NCBI GenBank assembly: GCA_027186245.1
Contig: CP114497.1
Location: forward strand, 5,959,501-6,023,500
Reading direction: 5' to 3'
Length of the DNA stretch: 64,000 bases
From: Coriaria nepalensis
Taxonomy: Eukaryota > Streptophyta > Magnoliopsida > Cucurbitales > Coriariaceae
Shown in pieces: positions 47,684 through 59,699 of this stretch. Within the stretch, counting starts at the first letter, position 1; every line of letters begins with the position of its first letter. Under the pieces are notes generated by a model, which had not been told where the DNA came from, did not search any database, and saw only the letters and a list, made by a program, of their open reading frames with translations. The translations under genes and the position numbers were made by a program.

Positions 47684-50600
47684 CTACACACCACAAGGAA
47701 GACAGCACCACTTTTCGATTTGAAGATAGAACCAGTGTACAGGATTTGAATGTTCATCCTCATCTAAAGAGGTAGATGGAATCGGTAATTCCAGGGGTAA
47801 ATGACGATGAAATGCATCCACTGCAGCTGCAACCCCATCTTCGTGCTCTAATAACATTGCTAATTCCATAGCTCGATCTTTTACCTGGGAAGGTTAAGGG
47901 TCCAGTTAAATAACCCACAAATGTGTTATTTGGTTGATCAGTAAACAACCAACTCAATACCGTAATTTTTGGGGAAAGGGAGTCTTACCTCAGGCTGAAG
48001 CATGAATCTTATAGCGTTTGAGAGATTCTCAACATTGAGTTGAGCTATAGGTATCGGTTCGGGTCCTAGACCTCTTTGATGTATTCTATCGCCCCAGAAA
48101 AATTGGTCTCCAAAGAATGGTACTACGGTTGTTGGGCACTGTAAAAGATCAAATAAACAGAGTATTGTTACATATCATCAAAAAGGATAAAAATGAATCA
48201 TTTTTATAGCCCAAAAAAGAAGAAGCTGTATTTAATTAAACGTAGAAATGCAAGCAATGAGCTATTTCAAACAAATCCTTTAAAAAATATACCGCAGCTC
48301 TCAGTCCTGTGGCTGTGGTCCCTGCTCCCCCGTGATGAACCTACAAGAATAATAAATAAATTTATATTATCTTTGCGGTCTAGCCACACTTTTTAGATGG
48401 GTAGTAACTCATAGAATACTAAACAAGGATTTAAATATGCAACTAACCACAGCGGAGCATTGAGGAAACAACCAATCATGAGGGCAATCCTCCAAAAGAA
48501 AGATATTATCAGGTACTTCTTTAGCTGCAAGCCATAGTGTATTTTCAGCAAAAGACCGCATATGAACTCAAAATTTGTATAACTGAAGAGAAAGAGGTAA
48601 ATACTAAATACTCACAATTTCCTAGATCTCCCCAACCCCGATCAACTATTCCTCTTTGTCCTGTATCCTTCAATGCATCCAATATTATATCCGTTGTCTG
48701 CTTGGGATCTTCAAGAGGCTTATCAAAAGATAAATAATGTTTTTCAACATCAATCGGTCCAAGATTTTTCTTTTTTATTATTATTATAATTTTTTTTTTT
48801 TTTGGAGAATATGAATTGCATAGTGAAATCACCATACCATGCTCCCAAAGCCTATGTAAATGGGTTTTGGACCTTTCTCAATCCAGTTAAGGAATTCCTC
48901 CTGAGGTTGATACTTTGATCCAAGGTTCAAGAAACAATACCCGACTACATCAGTTAAAGGACCCCAATCTACATATCAGTGAAATGAAATGAAGTCAATC
49001 CTTCCAATTGATTTTGCTAGAAGTACATATTTTAAAAAATAGTGATAATATATATCATACTTTTCTAATTTTTCTTTCCTATTTTATCTTAATAAATAGG
49101 GTCATACCATTTGGCTTTGGCACAACATGTGGACTCCAGAGGTATCCGGTTGGCAAATGAGATATTGATCCATGGTAAGTGCTAAAGTATGCAATTGGAG
49201 GAAGCTTAAGCTTCTTCTTTCTGAAATCATTAATGTATCCTCTGATGCCCCACCATATCAGTAAATCCACAATAATATATGATAGCTGAACACGAGAGAA
49301 GACAAGATGTGACGATGGCTCGCGAAAAAATTAATCAGAAACCCTCTCCCTCTCTTTTCCCCGTACCTCTCTTCAAATAGCCGAACACCCTCTTCCCTTC
49401 CCTAGGAGACAGCTCACTACCCCACACCCCTTCCCACTGCCCAAAACACCAACCCACTGCCCCATAAACCCATTTCCCTATTTTGTACCCTACCCATCCC
49501 TTTTGTCTTCCACTAACCAATATCCCTAACTCGATTGGGTATCCTAGCAAAACCATATACAAATAAATTGAAATAATTATAATGATAACAAGAAAAATCA
49601 GAAGACTTACCCAATAACCTGCACTTTGAGGCACACGGGCCAATGGATGAGGAAATTCATATGTCGGCCTGCTCATTGCAAGTAGATGAAAGGACAATTT
49701 TTTTTAGTTAGATGAAATTCAAGCTATAATAAGATCATATCATAAAAGGATGCCTTTTATGAAATTGAACGAAAATAATAAGATTGACAAAATCACAATC
49801 CAAACTTACGTCCATGGCATTGTGAAGTACATGTGTAGGGGTACACCGAGAGCTTCAGCAACATGAGCATGTCCTGCAAGGCAACTCACATAAAAGTAAA
49901 TTAGAATTCCATATATAGCCTCCAGAAAACTATATACTGACCATTAAACTACCTATATACATCAATAACATAAATAGGTTACAGATCCATTGAAAGATAC
50001 CCATCCAAAAATAAATTAAAAATAAAAACTAATATAACAAGGTACTTGTGAAGAAACTTTCATGGAATTGGGGAGAAAACTTGCTCACCATAAGCAGGAG
50101 GGTTTGCAATGATTGCTTGAGCTCTAAAGGGCAAACCGGTTTCAATATCTGGTTCTGTGCATGCAGGAAGAAGGGACTCTATAATGGCCTTAAGTTGCTT
50201 TCTCTGGATAGATATTTCTCCTGGTCCAGATGGGATAAACCCTTTATTTCTGGCCATATCTGACATTAGAACAGTGCAGAAATAGGTAAGGATATTGAAA
50301 TGCTCATTTCTAAGTCCTATCCAAGACACCAATTGACCTATATTCAATGTACTTCAAATTTGGGAGATCTTACATCCAGCCAAAACACGAGGATCGCCAC
50401 CAAGAGGATAAAAGTCAACACCAGCTGACGCCACAAAATTGTGGAAGTTAGCATGAGTTGCTAACCTAACATGATGACCAAACTCCTGTAGATGAGCATA
50501 AATTGGGTACTTTTCAATAGCAAATTGTTTCCATTAAGAAATAATCCTACAATGCAAAAGATACAGTTTTTGCAGTTCGAACACAAAAACACTAATACTC

Positions 50601-52229
50601 CCCCTAATGCAAAGGTCTTTTTGCTCTTGCACGTGTGTACTAGTGTAAGCCTATTTTCAAGTCACCAATTGTCCCAGAACTTCAAACGATTAGGAAATGG
50701 GTCAACAATGTGTATCAAGCAATAAGTTACTAACACCTATAAAGCCATGTAAAGCGGGGTCTTACATAGTAGATGAAAAGATAGTAAGAATGGAAACCAT
50801 TTTGCAGATTTAAGACAAAGACTTCAAGCTCTAATATCGCGTTTAATAAACAATTCTCTTAAAAGTTAAGCTGCTAGGATATGGCTGAACAATGTAATTA
50901 CATAATGGTCTTAAGAACACAACACAAGGTATTTAGGACTCCACAAAATACCTGAAGTCTTTTTGCCATAGCCAAGAATGGCTGCACATCTCCTCTTGTC
51001 CCAACCACAAGAATTGCAATCTTCAACCTTGGAATTGATTTCGTGGTTTCAGAAGTGACATCTTCTATACTAACAGGAATCACTTCCATGCTAGAGTGAA
51101 GCTCTAACAGTTCTGAAGCAACAGGCGTATTTCTCTCAATATCAACTTCTACTGTTCCATCTTTTTGTATCTTAACTAGGTTCCCAATTAGTTTTTCCTG
51201 CCAACATAGGATTAAATTTGGATAGTTTGTTAAAGACTTGGAAAATAAGTATAGGGATAAAAATGAATTGTAAATAAGGTACCTTTTCACGTTCAGACAG
51301 TCTATCTAGTTTTAGTTCAGGCCTTAGAATCTCTCTCCTCTCTACCATGGATCTAGAGAAAGTGAATGTCTGGTCATCCTCTTCTATAAGATTTATTCGA
51401 GTACTAGCAGGTGCAGTAATGGAATGATCCAAACCTTCAAGCAAATGCACTATTTTCCATAAGTAAGAGCGATTAAAATAACTCTACAATAAAAGGAAAA
51501 TGTCTTTTCTGAACCAAGATGAGAGAGGTCTAACTCTTCCAACTTTAGATTTTAGAATAGGAAAAAGTATTAAACCATACATAGATACATTTGTTACTCT
51601 GAAGGATAGAAGCTATTCATTAGTGCCAAAGACAAAATCACTATGTTACCGATAGGAATTCATAGACAAATTATAAATTCCCATGCTTCCCAAAAAACAA
51701 AATAACACATAGCCCCTAATGTTCATTCTTGTCATCCCCATTTTAGATAATCACAGAAACCTTTTTCCTCTGATATTGTATTTAGGTTCAGTCATTTACC
51801 TCCAGTACTTATATGTCAAATGCCTATCACCATAAAAATATTTCCAACGCGATAAAACTTGCTTGCATTTGTTTTCCATCGATTCCAAAACACTTCAATT
51901 ACGCTAAGATAGTTTACCCTCCTAAAATGCATAAGTAACAACAAAAGAAATTTACAGAATTAGGTTACTATGCACTAACCTTTTCGTCGAGAACAAGGAG
52001 CTTTCAACTTGGGCGAAGCCTCAGAAACTGAAGAGAGCAGACCTGAATCCGATAGCTGCTCTGCCCCCTCTAAAGAAGCCCCATTAGAACTTTCACCCGG
52101 AAAATTATTCCTTGCTACTAATGATCCATCTATCCCACTACTTTGCCTATTACTCTTACTCAATTCATCAGTACTCTCACCTTCTTCTGCTAAATCTTTA
52201 GAATCAAAATGAACACCATTACTTCCCAT
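47684..52229 (-). CDS. UGT80A2: Sterol 3-beta-glucosyltransferase, UGT80A type
   Basis: Transfers glucose from UDP-glucose to the 3-hydroxyl of membrane sterols, making steryl glucosides. Fourteen exons on the minus strand: 52229-51980, 51434-51283, 51197-50952, 50485-50374, 50259-50089, 49873-49810, 49668-49611, 49285-49108, 48968-48838, 48718-48616, 48524-48448, 48340-48293, 48138-47989, 47884-47684. They total 1,941 nt, giving 646 residues (Arabidopsis UGT80A2 about 637). Residues 1-130 are a Ser/Glu-rich, likely disordered head. The GT28 N-domain begins near 190 with VVGTRGDVQPF (GTRGD at 200-204). The donor-binding C-domain has HHGGAGTT (516-523) and PFFGDQFFWG (537-546). The last residues KWCCLPCGV are cysteine-rich. 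All splice phases agree. The symbol is by family resemblance; UGT80B1 is the alternative, less likely given the long head. Confidence 0.92.
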
Positions 52230-53028
52230 TTTCTACACCACCTCCAAACAAACCTTCTATATCTCTTCAAAAATTAAACAAGAATATGGGAAAAGAAACC
52301 GCTTGAGACCCAGTTTTCTCAATACTCTTAAGCCACAGTTTCCAATATCCAAAATCTGAAATTCCCATTTGCCTATGAGCTTGTAACCACCTTAAACTTA
52401 ATCAGCAAGTAAAACCCACAACCCCCTTACGCGTCCACACAGCTTCATATGTACTTGTTCAGCCAAATAAAATCATGCCCTATAAATTTTTACTCAAGTA
52501 GACAAGGCAAGACTTTCAAAAAAGATCAAGATCGGCTATGAGTAGAGGTTAAAAGACCCCAAAAGCAGAAAGAATTATTACTTTAAATGCTAAAATATTT
52601 CACTTTGACCAAACAGCTATGCTCACCTAACCTACCAGTCAGTCCAAGGGGATTGGAATGATTGGTGAGGTTTATAAAAATAGCTTTCGCCTCAAATATA
52701 CAGAAACTGTTTATGACAAGAGGGTAGTGAAAAAATCCAACCTTCGAGTAGCAAAATATTAGCCCTTCAAAATGAAGAAGAACGTTAAAATACTGAGTTA
52801 GTAATTACGATAGGGAATATGAAGAGCGGAGCAGTGAAAGCTAATTAAGCCAATCAGGGGAGTGCTTCAATTGCAGAGAGCCAGAAGCGGAAGCAAATAA
52901 GAAAACCAGTGGGGAAAAAAATATAAAAAGAGGTAAAGGAAGTGGATTTCCAGAAAGGCGATCAAGCCATAAAATGGAGCACAAGTACGATTGTTTGGTT
53001 GGCTACGTGGAAGCAATAATGAGAACAG
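52230..53028 (-). promoter_or_regulatory. Upstream and leader region of the UGT80 gene
   Basis: No other gene is seen. The sequence just above the start codon is the expected 5' UTR. A leader intron is possible but I cannot place its ends. The next recognisable feature is the MITE that starts near 53029. Confidence 0.35.
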
Positions 53029-53378
53029 TAGGGTGGCCAAAAGTACCGCGCATAGGATCAGTATTGTTCCCGTATAGCCATTACGGGACTACTAATTTGT
53101 GTTTGATACCGATAATTTTGGTATGGGTGCGGTATGTTGTCAGTATCGGTACTGGCTACCGAATTTTATATCAATTTTTAGTTTTTATTTTTTAAAATTA
53201 TTTTTTTTAATTTATATATGTATATTTAATTATATATATATATAACGATATTAATACTGAAATTAAAATCGATTCTAATATTAATATTGATATTATTTTT
53301 TAAGTTTTCAATTTAATCGGTACGGAAATCGATATCGATACTCTTATTAGTATCGGAAAAAAAAGTCACTCCTAAAAA
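53029..53378. mobile_element. MITE, hAT-like (GGTGGCCAAAAGT end)
   Basis: Left end 'tagggtggccaaaagtacc' and right end 'aaaaaaagtcactccta' form imperfect inverted ends. The inside is rich in 'gtatcggtac' and 'ggtacggaaatcgatatcg' motifs, as in the elements at 27127 and 54890. No coding capacity. Confidence 0.55.
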
Positions 53379-53689
53379 TAAATATAATAAAATTGTAAAG
53401 AAGAGAAAATCGAGTAAAAATAACTATAGGGAGAGAAAATTACAATTATGTTACATAAGCAAAGGGTGTGTTGGTCCAACTAAGGATCCTAGAAGGACTA
53501 TAATGATATTTATGATTTTATATGTAAAGTAGAGCAAGGATTCTAAGAAATACATAGAATCCTGTATTAGATTAGCGGTGGCTTTTGGTCCAACTCAAAT
53601 CATATTGTTTCAATAAGGTTAAAATATAATAATAATTGAAAAATATTAAAAACAAAAAAAAAAAAAAACAATATGAATATATAGAGAGA

Positions 53690-54790
53690 GATAGAGATGT
53701 CAATATGCTTCATGACCCGTTTGCCAGCCCATGGTCCTCTCTTTGGACATGTTCACAGCACATCACGGTCTATATTTAGGTGGGCTATGCCCTAATTCTC
53801 AGGGAGGAGGTGGGGAATAGGCCAAACCGATCTTATTCTTAGAATAATTGGAATTTTATATTTCTGTTGAATCCTCCTTATTTCCTACTCGAGCTTCACC
53901 ATGCCAACATGACATGTCCGTCTGAGGCACAACACGAACTTGCCTAAGTTCGCTTAAGGGCACAATCATGTCTTCTAGTAGGTCTAATCCAATTTCATCT
54001 TCATCCATTTTATTTTTCTATTTTTTGCCATTTCTTTATTATATTTTCAAACTTGCCTCACTTTCAAATTTTTCTATAAATATCCCCTTTTATCTTACAA
54101 CTTTCTCATACCTCTTCTTTCCTACATTTCTCTCTATATTTGTATACTCATTCTCTCAATCATCTTGAACCCTTATAAAATAATTAATCTCTCCCTATAA
54201 AGTATAAACTATACTTAATCTCTCAACATTCTCTCACTCTAATTATTATTATCTCATATTTCAAATAATATGTAATAAAATATTTATTTAGCTAAAAAAT
54301 CATTCTTGAGTTTCATTATTTGAAATTTATATTTTGAATTATTTTAAGTTGTAAAAAAATCTAAATACATAATTCATAACAAATACTTAACTATATAAAA
54401 ATTTAAAAAATAATGATAAACTAAATAAATAAGGAATCAGACTCATATGTCAGCACGGGAAGGCCCATAAGCCCTTGTACCATGCTTAAGCATTGGTTTG
54501 TTAATGTGAGCTAGCACGGGTACAACCCTTTTCTTCCATATCTTGTGGCTCACATTTACACTATTATATATAAGGTCACATGGCCACATTTAGTCCACAT
54601 TGCCCATGACCATTCTTGCCATGTCGGTATGACATGAAAAGAAAATGGACCGTGCCGATGCCAACCCATATTTACATTGGGTGTATCAAGTAAGGTTTAT
54701 AGGCTCATGGACCTAGTCTTTTGCTAGTACGCGGGCTATTCCGTTGGCCCAAAAGGGACTAGCCCATGGGCCACCTTTTTTTTAAATTTA
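53690..54790. mobile_element. Probable nonautonomous DNA element with GGCCCATGGGC-type ends
   Basis: Begins 'agatgtcaatatgcttcatg' with 'agcccatgg' nearby, and ends around 'actagcccatgggcc' at about 54758-54772. The middle is AT-rich and noncoding. Several subterminal blocks mention 'gggctat' and 'gcccat' in opposite orientations. Resemblance to hAT-type elements is suggestive only. Confidence 0.3.
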
Positions 54791-54889
54791 TACATTATTT
54801 TAGAAAAAAAAAATTATAATAATGAAAAATTAAATTAGAAATTCCGAAACTTAAAAATAATTTTTTGCCTAAATAAAGAAACGATTTTT

Positions 54890-55232
54890 AAGGGCGGACA
54901 AAAGTTTAGATCCTAGTAGGAATCCCGATACCGATACTAATTTTTGGTGTCAACTAAGATATCGTTATCGGTCACGCTCTTAAATATATATATATATATT
55001 ATATGTACTTTTTTTTTCTTCTTTCATTCTTCTTCTTCTCTTCTTTTTTGTTCTTCTTCCTATGATTTAATATTAAAAATAAAAAAAGAAAGTCCATTTT
55101 TCCTATGATCAGAATCTGGTACTGTCTTAGTACCAAAAAATTGGTACCAACCCAATATTGGTACCATAAAATTCGGGACCTGAACCGATACCATCTTGTT
55201 TCAATTCCAATGGGACTTTTGCCCACCCCTAA
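54890..55232. mobile_element. MITE with TAGGGGTGGGCAAAAGTCCC inverted ends
   Basis: Left end 'aagggcggacaaaagttt' and right end 'gggacttttgcccacccct' are inverted matches, about 340 bp apart. The core has 'gataccgatac' and 'ggtaccaac' motifs shared with other MITEs in this window. No transposase. Confidence 0.65.
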
Positions 55233-55600
55233 AGATTTCATTCCGTATTAGAGATTAATATATAAATGGTTCTATTTAAAAAAATATATATTGGCTTTAA
55301 AAATAAAAAAATAATACAACCTACAAAGAAGTCTTAAATAATAAGGGGAAAAAAAACAACAACATTATTTATTCAATTACATGATGATAGTAGGCAAATA
55401 AATTATAAACTATTGTGGGCCTTGTATTTGAGCTACCGGAGCATGTGGTGCATGTGATCGATAGTGGTGCTCCAAGTAGGCACTTCCCTTTTCCAATCTT
55501 CCATGAAGAATTTTTGTGCACACGAAATACTGTTTAAATCTTCGTCTTATTCTAATATTTTGGTTGACCTTGTAAAGTTCAACAAATTACTCCCAAAAAG

Positions 55601-55692
55601 TCAACTTCCAGCCAATCCAAGATGTCCAACTCCATCTCCCTATCCATCAACTTCCAGCTGGTCCAAGATGTCCAACTCCATCTCCCTATCAT
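55601..55692 (+). repeat. 46-bp tandem duplication
   Basis: Units start at 55601 and 55647. Both contain 'tcaacttccag', 'tccaagatgtccaactccat' and 'ctccctatc', with two or three differences. The overlapping reading frames are not convincing genes. Confidence 0.9.
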
Positions 55693-55799
55693 GGTATGGG
55701 GCTTGTGCCTAAGGGCGAGCCGTGTTATACCTATATGGTAGGTCCAGCCTTTTGCCCAAGCATGACTCACTTATGTGTGTCATGCTTGGCATGACCCAT

Positions 55800-57570
55800 A
55801 CAATGTGGTATGTGTCATAGACCGTGTACTATTAAGCATGACATCAATTCAATAAGAAATTAATAATTTATAAACGATATTTTCATAAATAAGAGTTTCG
55901 TAAGGTCCGTAATTAACTATTATACATCAAAAAGTTAATGAGCTAATTTATCAACTATATAATTCTTGATGCCAAAATATGATTTTGATAGTGGCAATGA
56001 CCGTAAGAAATTTGAATAATGTTTAGTAATGATCGGCTAAGAAAGTAATCGGCTAACTGAATTAAGTTAATCTGCCAAATAGGCAGGTCGGTCGAGTTGG
56101 TATGAAACCATCTAAGCAGCCAGAAGGAAGGCAACAAAGATTGTCAAACCCCCTTAAAATTAGGGAAGTGGATGATAGTTAGCATGAAATTAGGAGTTTG
56201 ACCGAGTAAATAAGCATGGCGGGCAAGTAGAGGATGGGGTGGCGAATGGTTGCAAACGGCTAGCATAACCTTTGGCCAGAATATGTAGAAAAATATGCAT
56301 GCATGCTTGAAATCAAGGAGGCGATTACTTGATGAGCAATCAACTAATGAGTTTTGGTCAAAGAGGATGTGCCTATAAATAAGACTCGATATTTTCATGC
56401 AAAGGGTACAACACCACCAACAAAAATGTCACTTGACTTGTTTACATCCATCTGTTGATTTATCTTGCCTTTCTATTAAAGTTTTTTTTTTCTAATTCAA
56501 TGTTCCACACTTATGATTATTTCATTTTAGTTTAAGTAGTCTTTACTTTGCTCCATAGGTTTTGGCTTATGTGATTAGTCTTGTTTGTTCGTTCGTTCAG
56601 CAATCAATTTCCTTTCACCTTTGAAGTAGTAATTTAGGTTATTCATAGTTATATTTTCTTGATTAGTACATTAATATCCAAAATCGGTTTGACCCTAAAG
56701 CAGTTTGACCTCCTGCTTCAATCGTCTTTTATTTTAGTTAGATTCTTTATCCGTTCAAAGTTTTTCATTTTAGAGTTAATTCATTTTGAAGTATCTTTCA
56801 TACTTCTGGTATACCCACACACCACAAAATATACACTACCATCTTCAATGCATCAACAAGCTTCACACAGGTCAAAACGTGCATTTTTTACAAAACTTAG
56901 CCACCGACCAATGCTTGGTTGGTAGTTTGCTAAACATAACATCAACAATATTTTAAGCCTGATTTTATTGATTGTTAATTGAGTTGAAATGGATAATTAT
57001 CCATGTAAATGCCAGCCATAGAAGGGATTTAAAACCAAATGACCACTTAAAATATTAAGTAAGACTTTGACTAAGTCAATAATTGACCAAGTCAAAATTA
57101 TAGGATTATTTTAATTTGATATAATCCCAATTATGCCACTATAAATACCCCTATTAAGCCTTGGCCGAATCTATAATAGTGTCTCTTCTTCCTTCTAGCC
57201 GAATTGTAAGAGTGAAAACAAAGAGTATTTTCACTTTTATCTTCCTCGAGCTTCTCAATTCATGTGTTGAATCTTGAAATAGAAAAAAACTAAGAGAAAT
57301 CAAACTTTGTGAATGATTAAAGGGTGGACATGTGTGCATCTCATTATCTCCAATGCGTGGAGCTAGTAGAGCTATTGTTCGAATTTGTAATTTAAGATCT
57401 CTGTAAGTACTTTTAGAGCTTAATCTTTGTAAGACAAATATATATGTCTGATATGTATATTGTACGATTAGATCTTATAATGTTTATGTGTTTAATCCAT
57501 ATATCAGTAATGATCCGAATAAAAGTTTTAATTAAACACTAATAATTTGATTAACGTATATGAACTTTTT
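55800..57570 (+). repeat. LTR-like noncoding repeat
   Basis: 55885-55965 resembles 5010-5110 in copy C. Further on, 'ctataaatacccc' at about 57140 is followed by a leader-like region to about 57570, as in an LTR with promoter and transcribed leader. The small reading frame at 56659-56925 has no recognisable domain. Confidence 0.4.
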
Positions 57571-57639
57571 AACTTTTTACTTTCCAAAATAATTAAATAT
57601 GTTTGTTATCATTTGAAAATCAACATAAAGTTTTATTAG

Positions 57640-58275
57640 AGTCCAAGATGACAACAAAACAAGACAGCTACAATAACAAAACAAAGGCAATAACAACAAT
57701 ACAAAACCAACTTAAGCATAAAAAAATATTAGAAAGGTTGTATAAAGCTAAACACTAACAAAAAAAAAAAGCCACAACAGAGAGTTAAACTTAGTAAAAC
57801 TAATAACAAGGGAGCTAAAACCACACAAAAAAAATAGTAGCACCGAAAATCAAACCCTACCAGAAAGAAGAGACCAAGCTAGAGATTATCATTAAACTTC
57901 AAACATCCATTTTTGCTAAGCCATCAAATGTACCATTAGCTTCTCAAAAAATATTTTCAATCTTTAACTCATTAAAATTTGTATACGAACAGTCAACGGT
58001 ATGAAAAAACTGTTGAATCTCTACACTATGATACTAAGATTTTTGCACCAAGAAAAAGCAACCATCGGATCACCCTCAAATAATTGTCTTCAGATTGTTA
58101 CACCTTCCAAATAGCTTTCTAACTTAGAAGCCTAAAAAATAACAAAAAGTTGCATCTCATTTTAGTCTATAATTCTTTGTTTGAGGGAGAACACAAGCAA
58201 CATATGGCTTAAATGAGTTCTTAAGACACCCGCACCACCTCCAGCTCTAACTTCCCTAATTACGAATCTATGACA
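57640..58275 (-). mobile_element. LINE remnant, RNase H tail
   Basis: Minus-strand traces of the plant LINE RNase H domain: 'GGGAGVLRTHLSH' (about 58243-58205), 'ASKLESYLEG' (about 58135-58105), 'LFEGDPMVAFSWCKN' (about 58085-58040) and 'MVHLMA*QKW' (about 57935-57905). Many stops and frameshifts. It is unrelated in sequence to the LINE at 35-41 kb as far as I can tell. Confidence 0.5.
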
Positions 58276-58509
58276 GAAATTCCACAATGTATTATGATCA
58301 TCAATAAATGATTAAATATCGAACCATATGGTTCTTTTACATGGTAATAATAATTAATAATTATAATAAGGAAAGGAATATACATAGTGTAAGACGAATA
58401 CAAGGAAAGTCAATATAGCAATATAAAGAAAGTCAATATAGCATAATGATAGGTAATTGTCATGATTGAGCCATGTAATCACATAAATATAAGGAAATAT
58501 GTATAGTTA

Positions 58510-59590
58510 GAAGATGTTAGATTCCATGAGTCAAGCATAGGATCACAATTCCTTTATATGCCCCCGCAAAATAGGCGAGCCACTGGCAATAGTGGTTTTC
58601 AATCGAAGTAGTTGGAACCACGGCTGAGGAAATGGAAAATAAGTAAATCAGCAAGTTAATCGACCATACTAATATGAATGAGACCTTTTGCAATAAGATC
58701 CCGAACAAAGTGGATATCAATGGATGTATTTCATACGAGGATCCAACACATGGATTAAGGATAGGTGGGTAGCACCAATATTATCACAAAATAATATGAG
58801 TAGATTTGAAATAAGGAGTGATAGGTCAAGGAATTGGTTGTTGATTCATAGAACTTCTAAGGCAGTGTAAGTTAAGCCACGATGTTAAGCTTCCTTACAG
58901 AAAAAGGAAATGGCCAATTGCCTTTGGCTACTTTAAGCGATCAGGTTGGGATTAATGAATACAATAAAGACTGATGTGGAGGAGCGATCAACAGAGTTAC
59001 CGACCTAATTGTCATTGGATTAAGCCGTAAGGCCGAAAGAGGAGCTACATCGAAGACGAAGACCATAAGAAATAGTACTCTTTAAGTAGCAAAGAAGATT
59101 TTTTGGCAGCTGTCTAGTGCTTCGAAGTGGGTGATTGTATGAAATGGTCTAGTCAATTTACTAGAAATGCAATGTTGGGATGAGTAAGCATCAAATACTA
59201 GAGAGCCCCAACAAGTTGGAGACATGAGGTGGCATCCAAGTATAGGGGAGCCAACAGTTTTATGAGCATTTGGGTTGAATGGAAGTATGAAGAGGTCGAG
59301 CACCATCAATGTTATACCGGTGTAGGATCTCAACGATATATTTATGTTAACTTAATAAAATGACCTCGAGCATTGTATAACTTCAATACCAAGAAAATAG
59401 GTTAAGGGATTGAGATCATGGAAGAGAAGAGCTTGCTAAAATGAGGCACCACTTGAGTAATCATGCCTGAGTTATTCCTAGTAATTAAAAGTTTTTCAGC
59501 ATAAATAAGAAAATATATTACAAAATGGTCCTTTCAAAAAATGAAGAGGGATGTATCGATTCGGCCTGAGTGAAACCCGAGGTGTAGCAG
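58510..59590 (-). mobile_element. Degenerate copia reverse transcriptase / RNase H tail
   Basis: Minus-strand traces in order: a YVDD-like 'YAEKLLITRNNS' (about 59500-59465), 'FLVLK' in place of FLGIE (about 59390), then the frame 59333-59082 with 'AHKTVGSPILGCHLMSPT', and RNase H-like 'CDNIGATHLSL' (about 58785-58750) and 'DIHFVRDLIAKGLIHI' (about 58715-58665). The frame is broken repeatedly. An old insertion. Confidence 0.6.
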
Positions 59591-59699
59591 AGTGCAAAAC
59601 TGAGAGCTTAATACCAAGCCCAAGGTGCATGTTTGAGGTATAACATACATGCTAAGAAGACTATTCAAAGATTAGGACCGAGTTTAGATTTAAACTAAT

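Noticed and set aside
49335..49697. 120-residue minus-strand frame in the UGT80 gene
   Set aside because: It is exon 7 of UGT80 read through into intron 7; the intron part is simple C-rich sequence.
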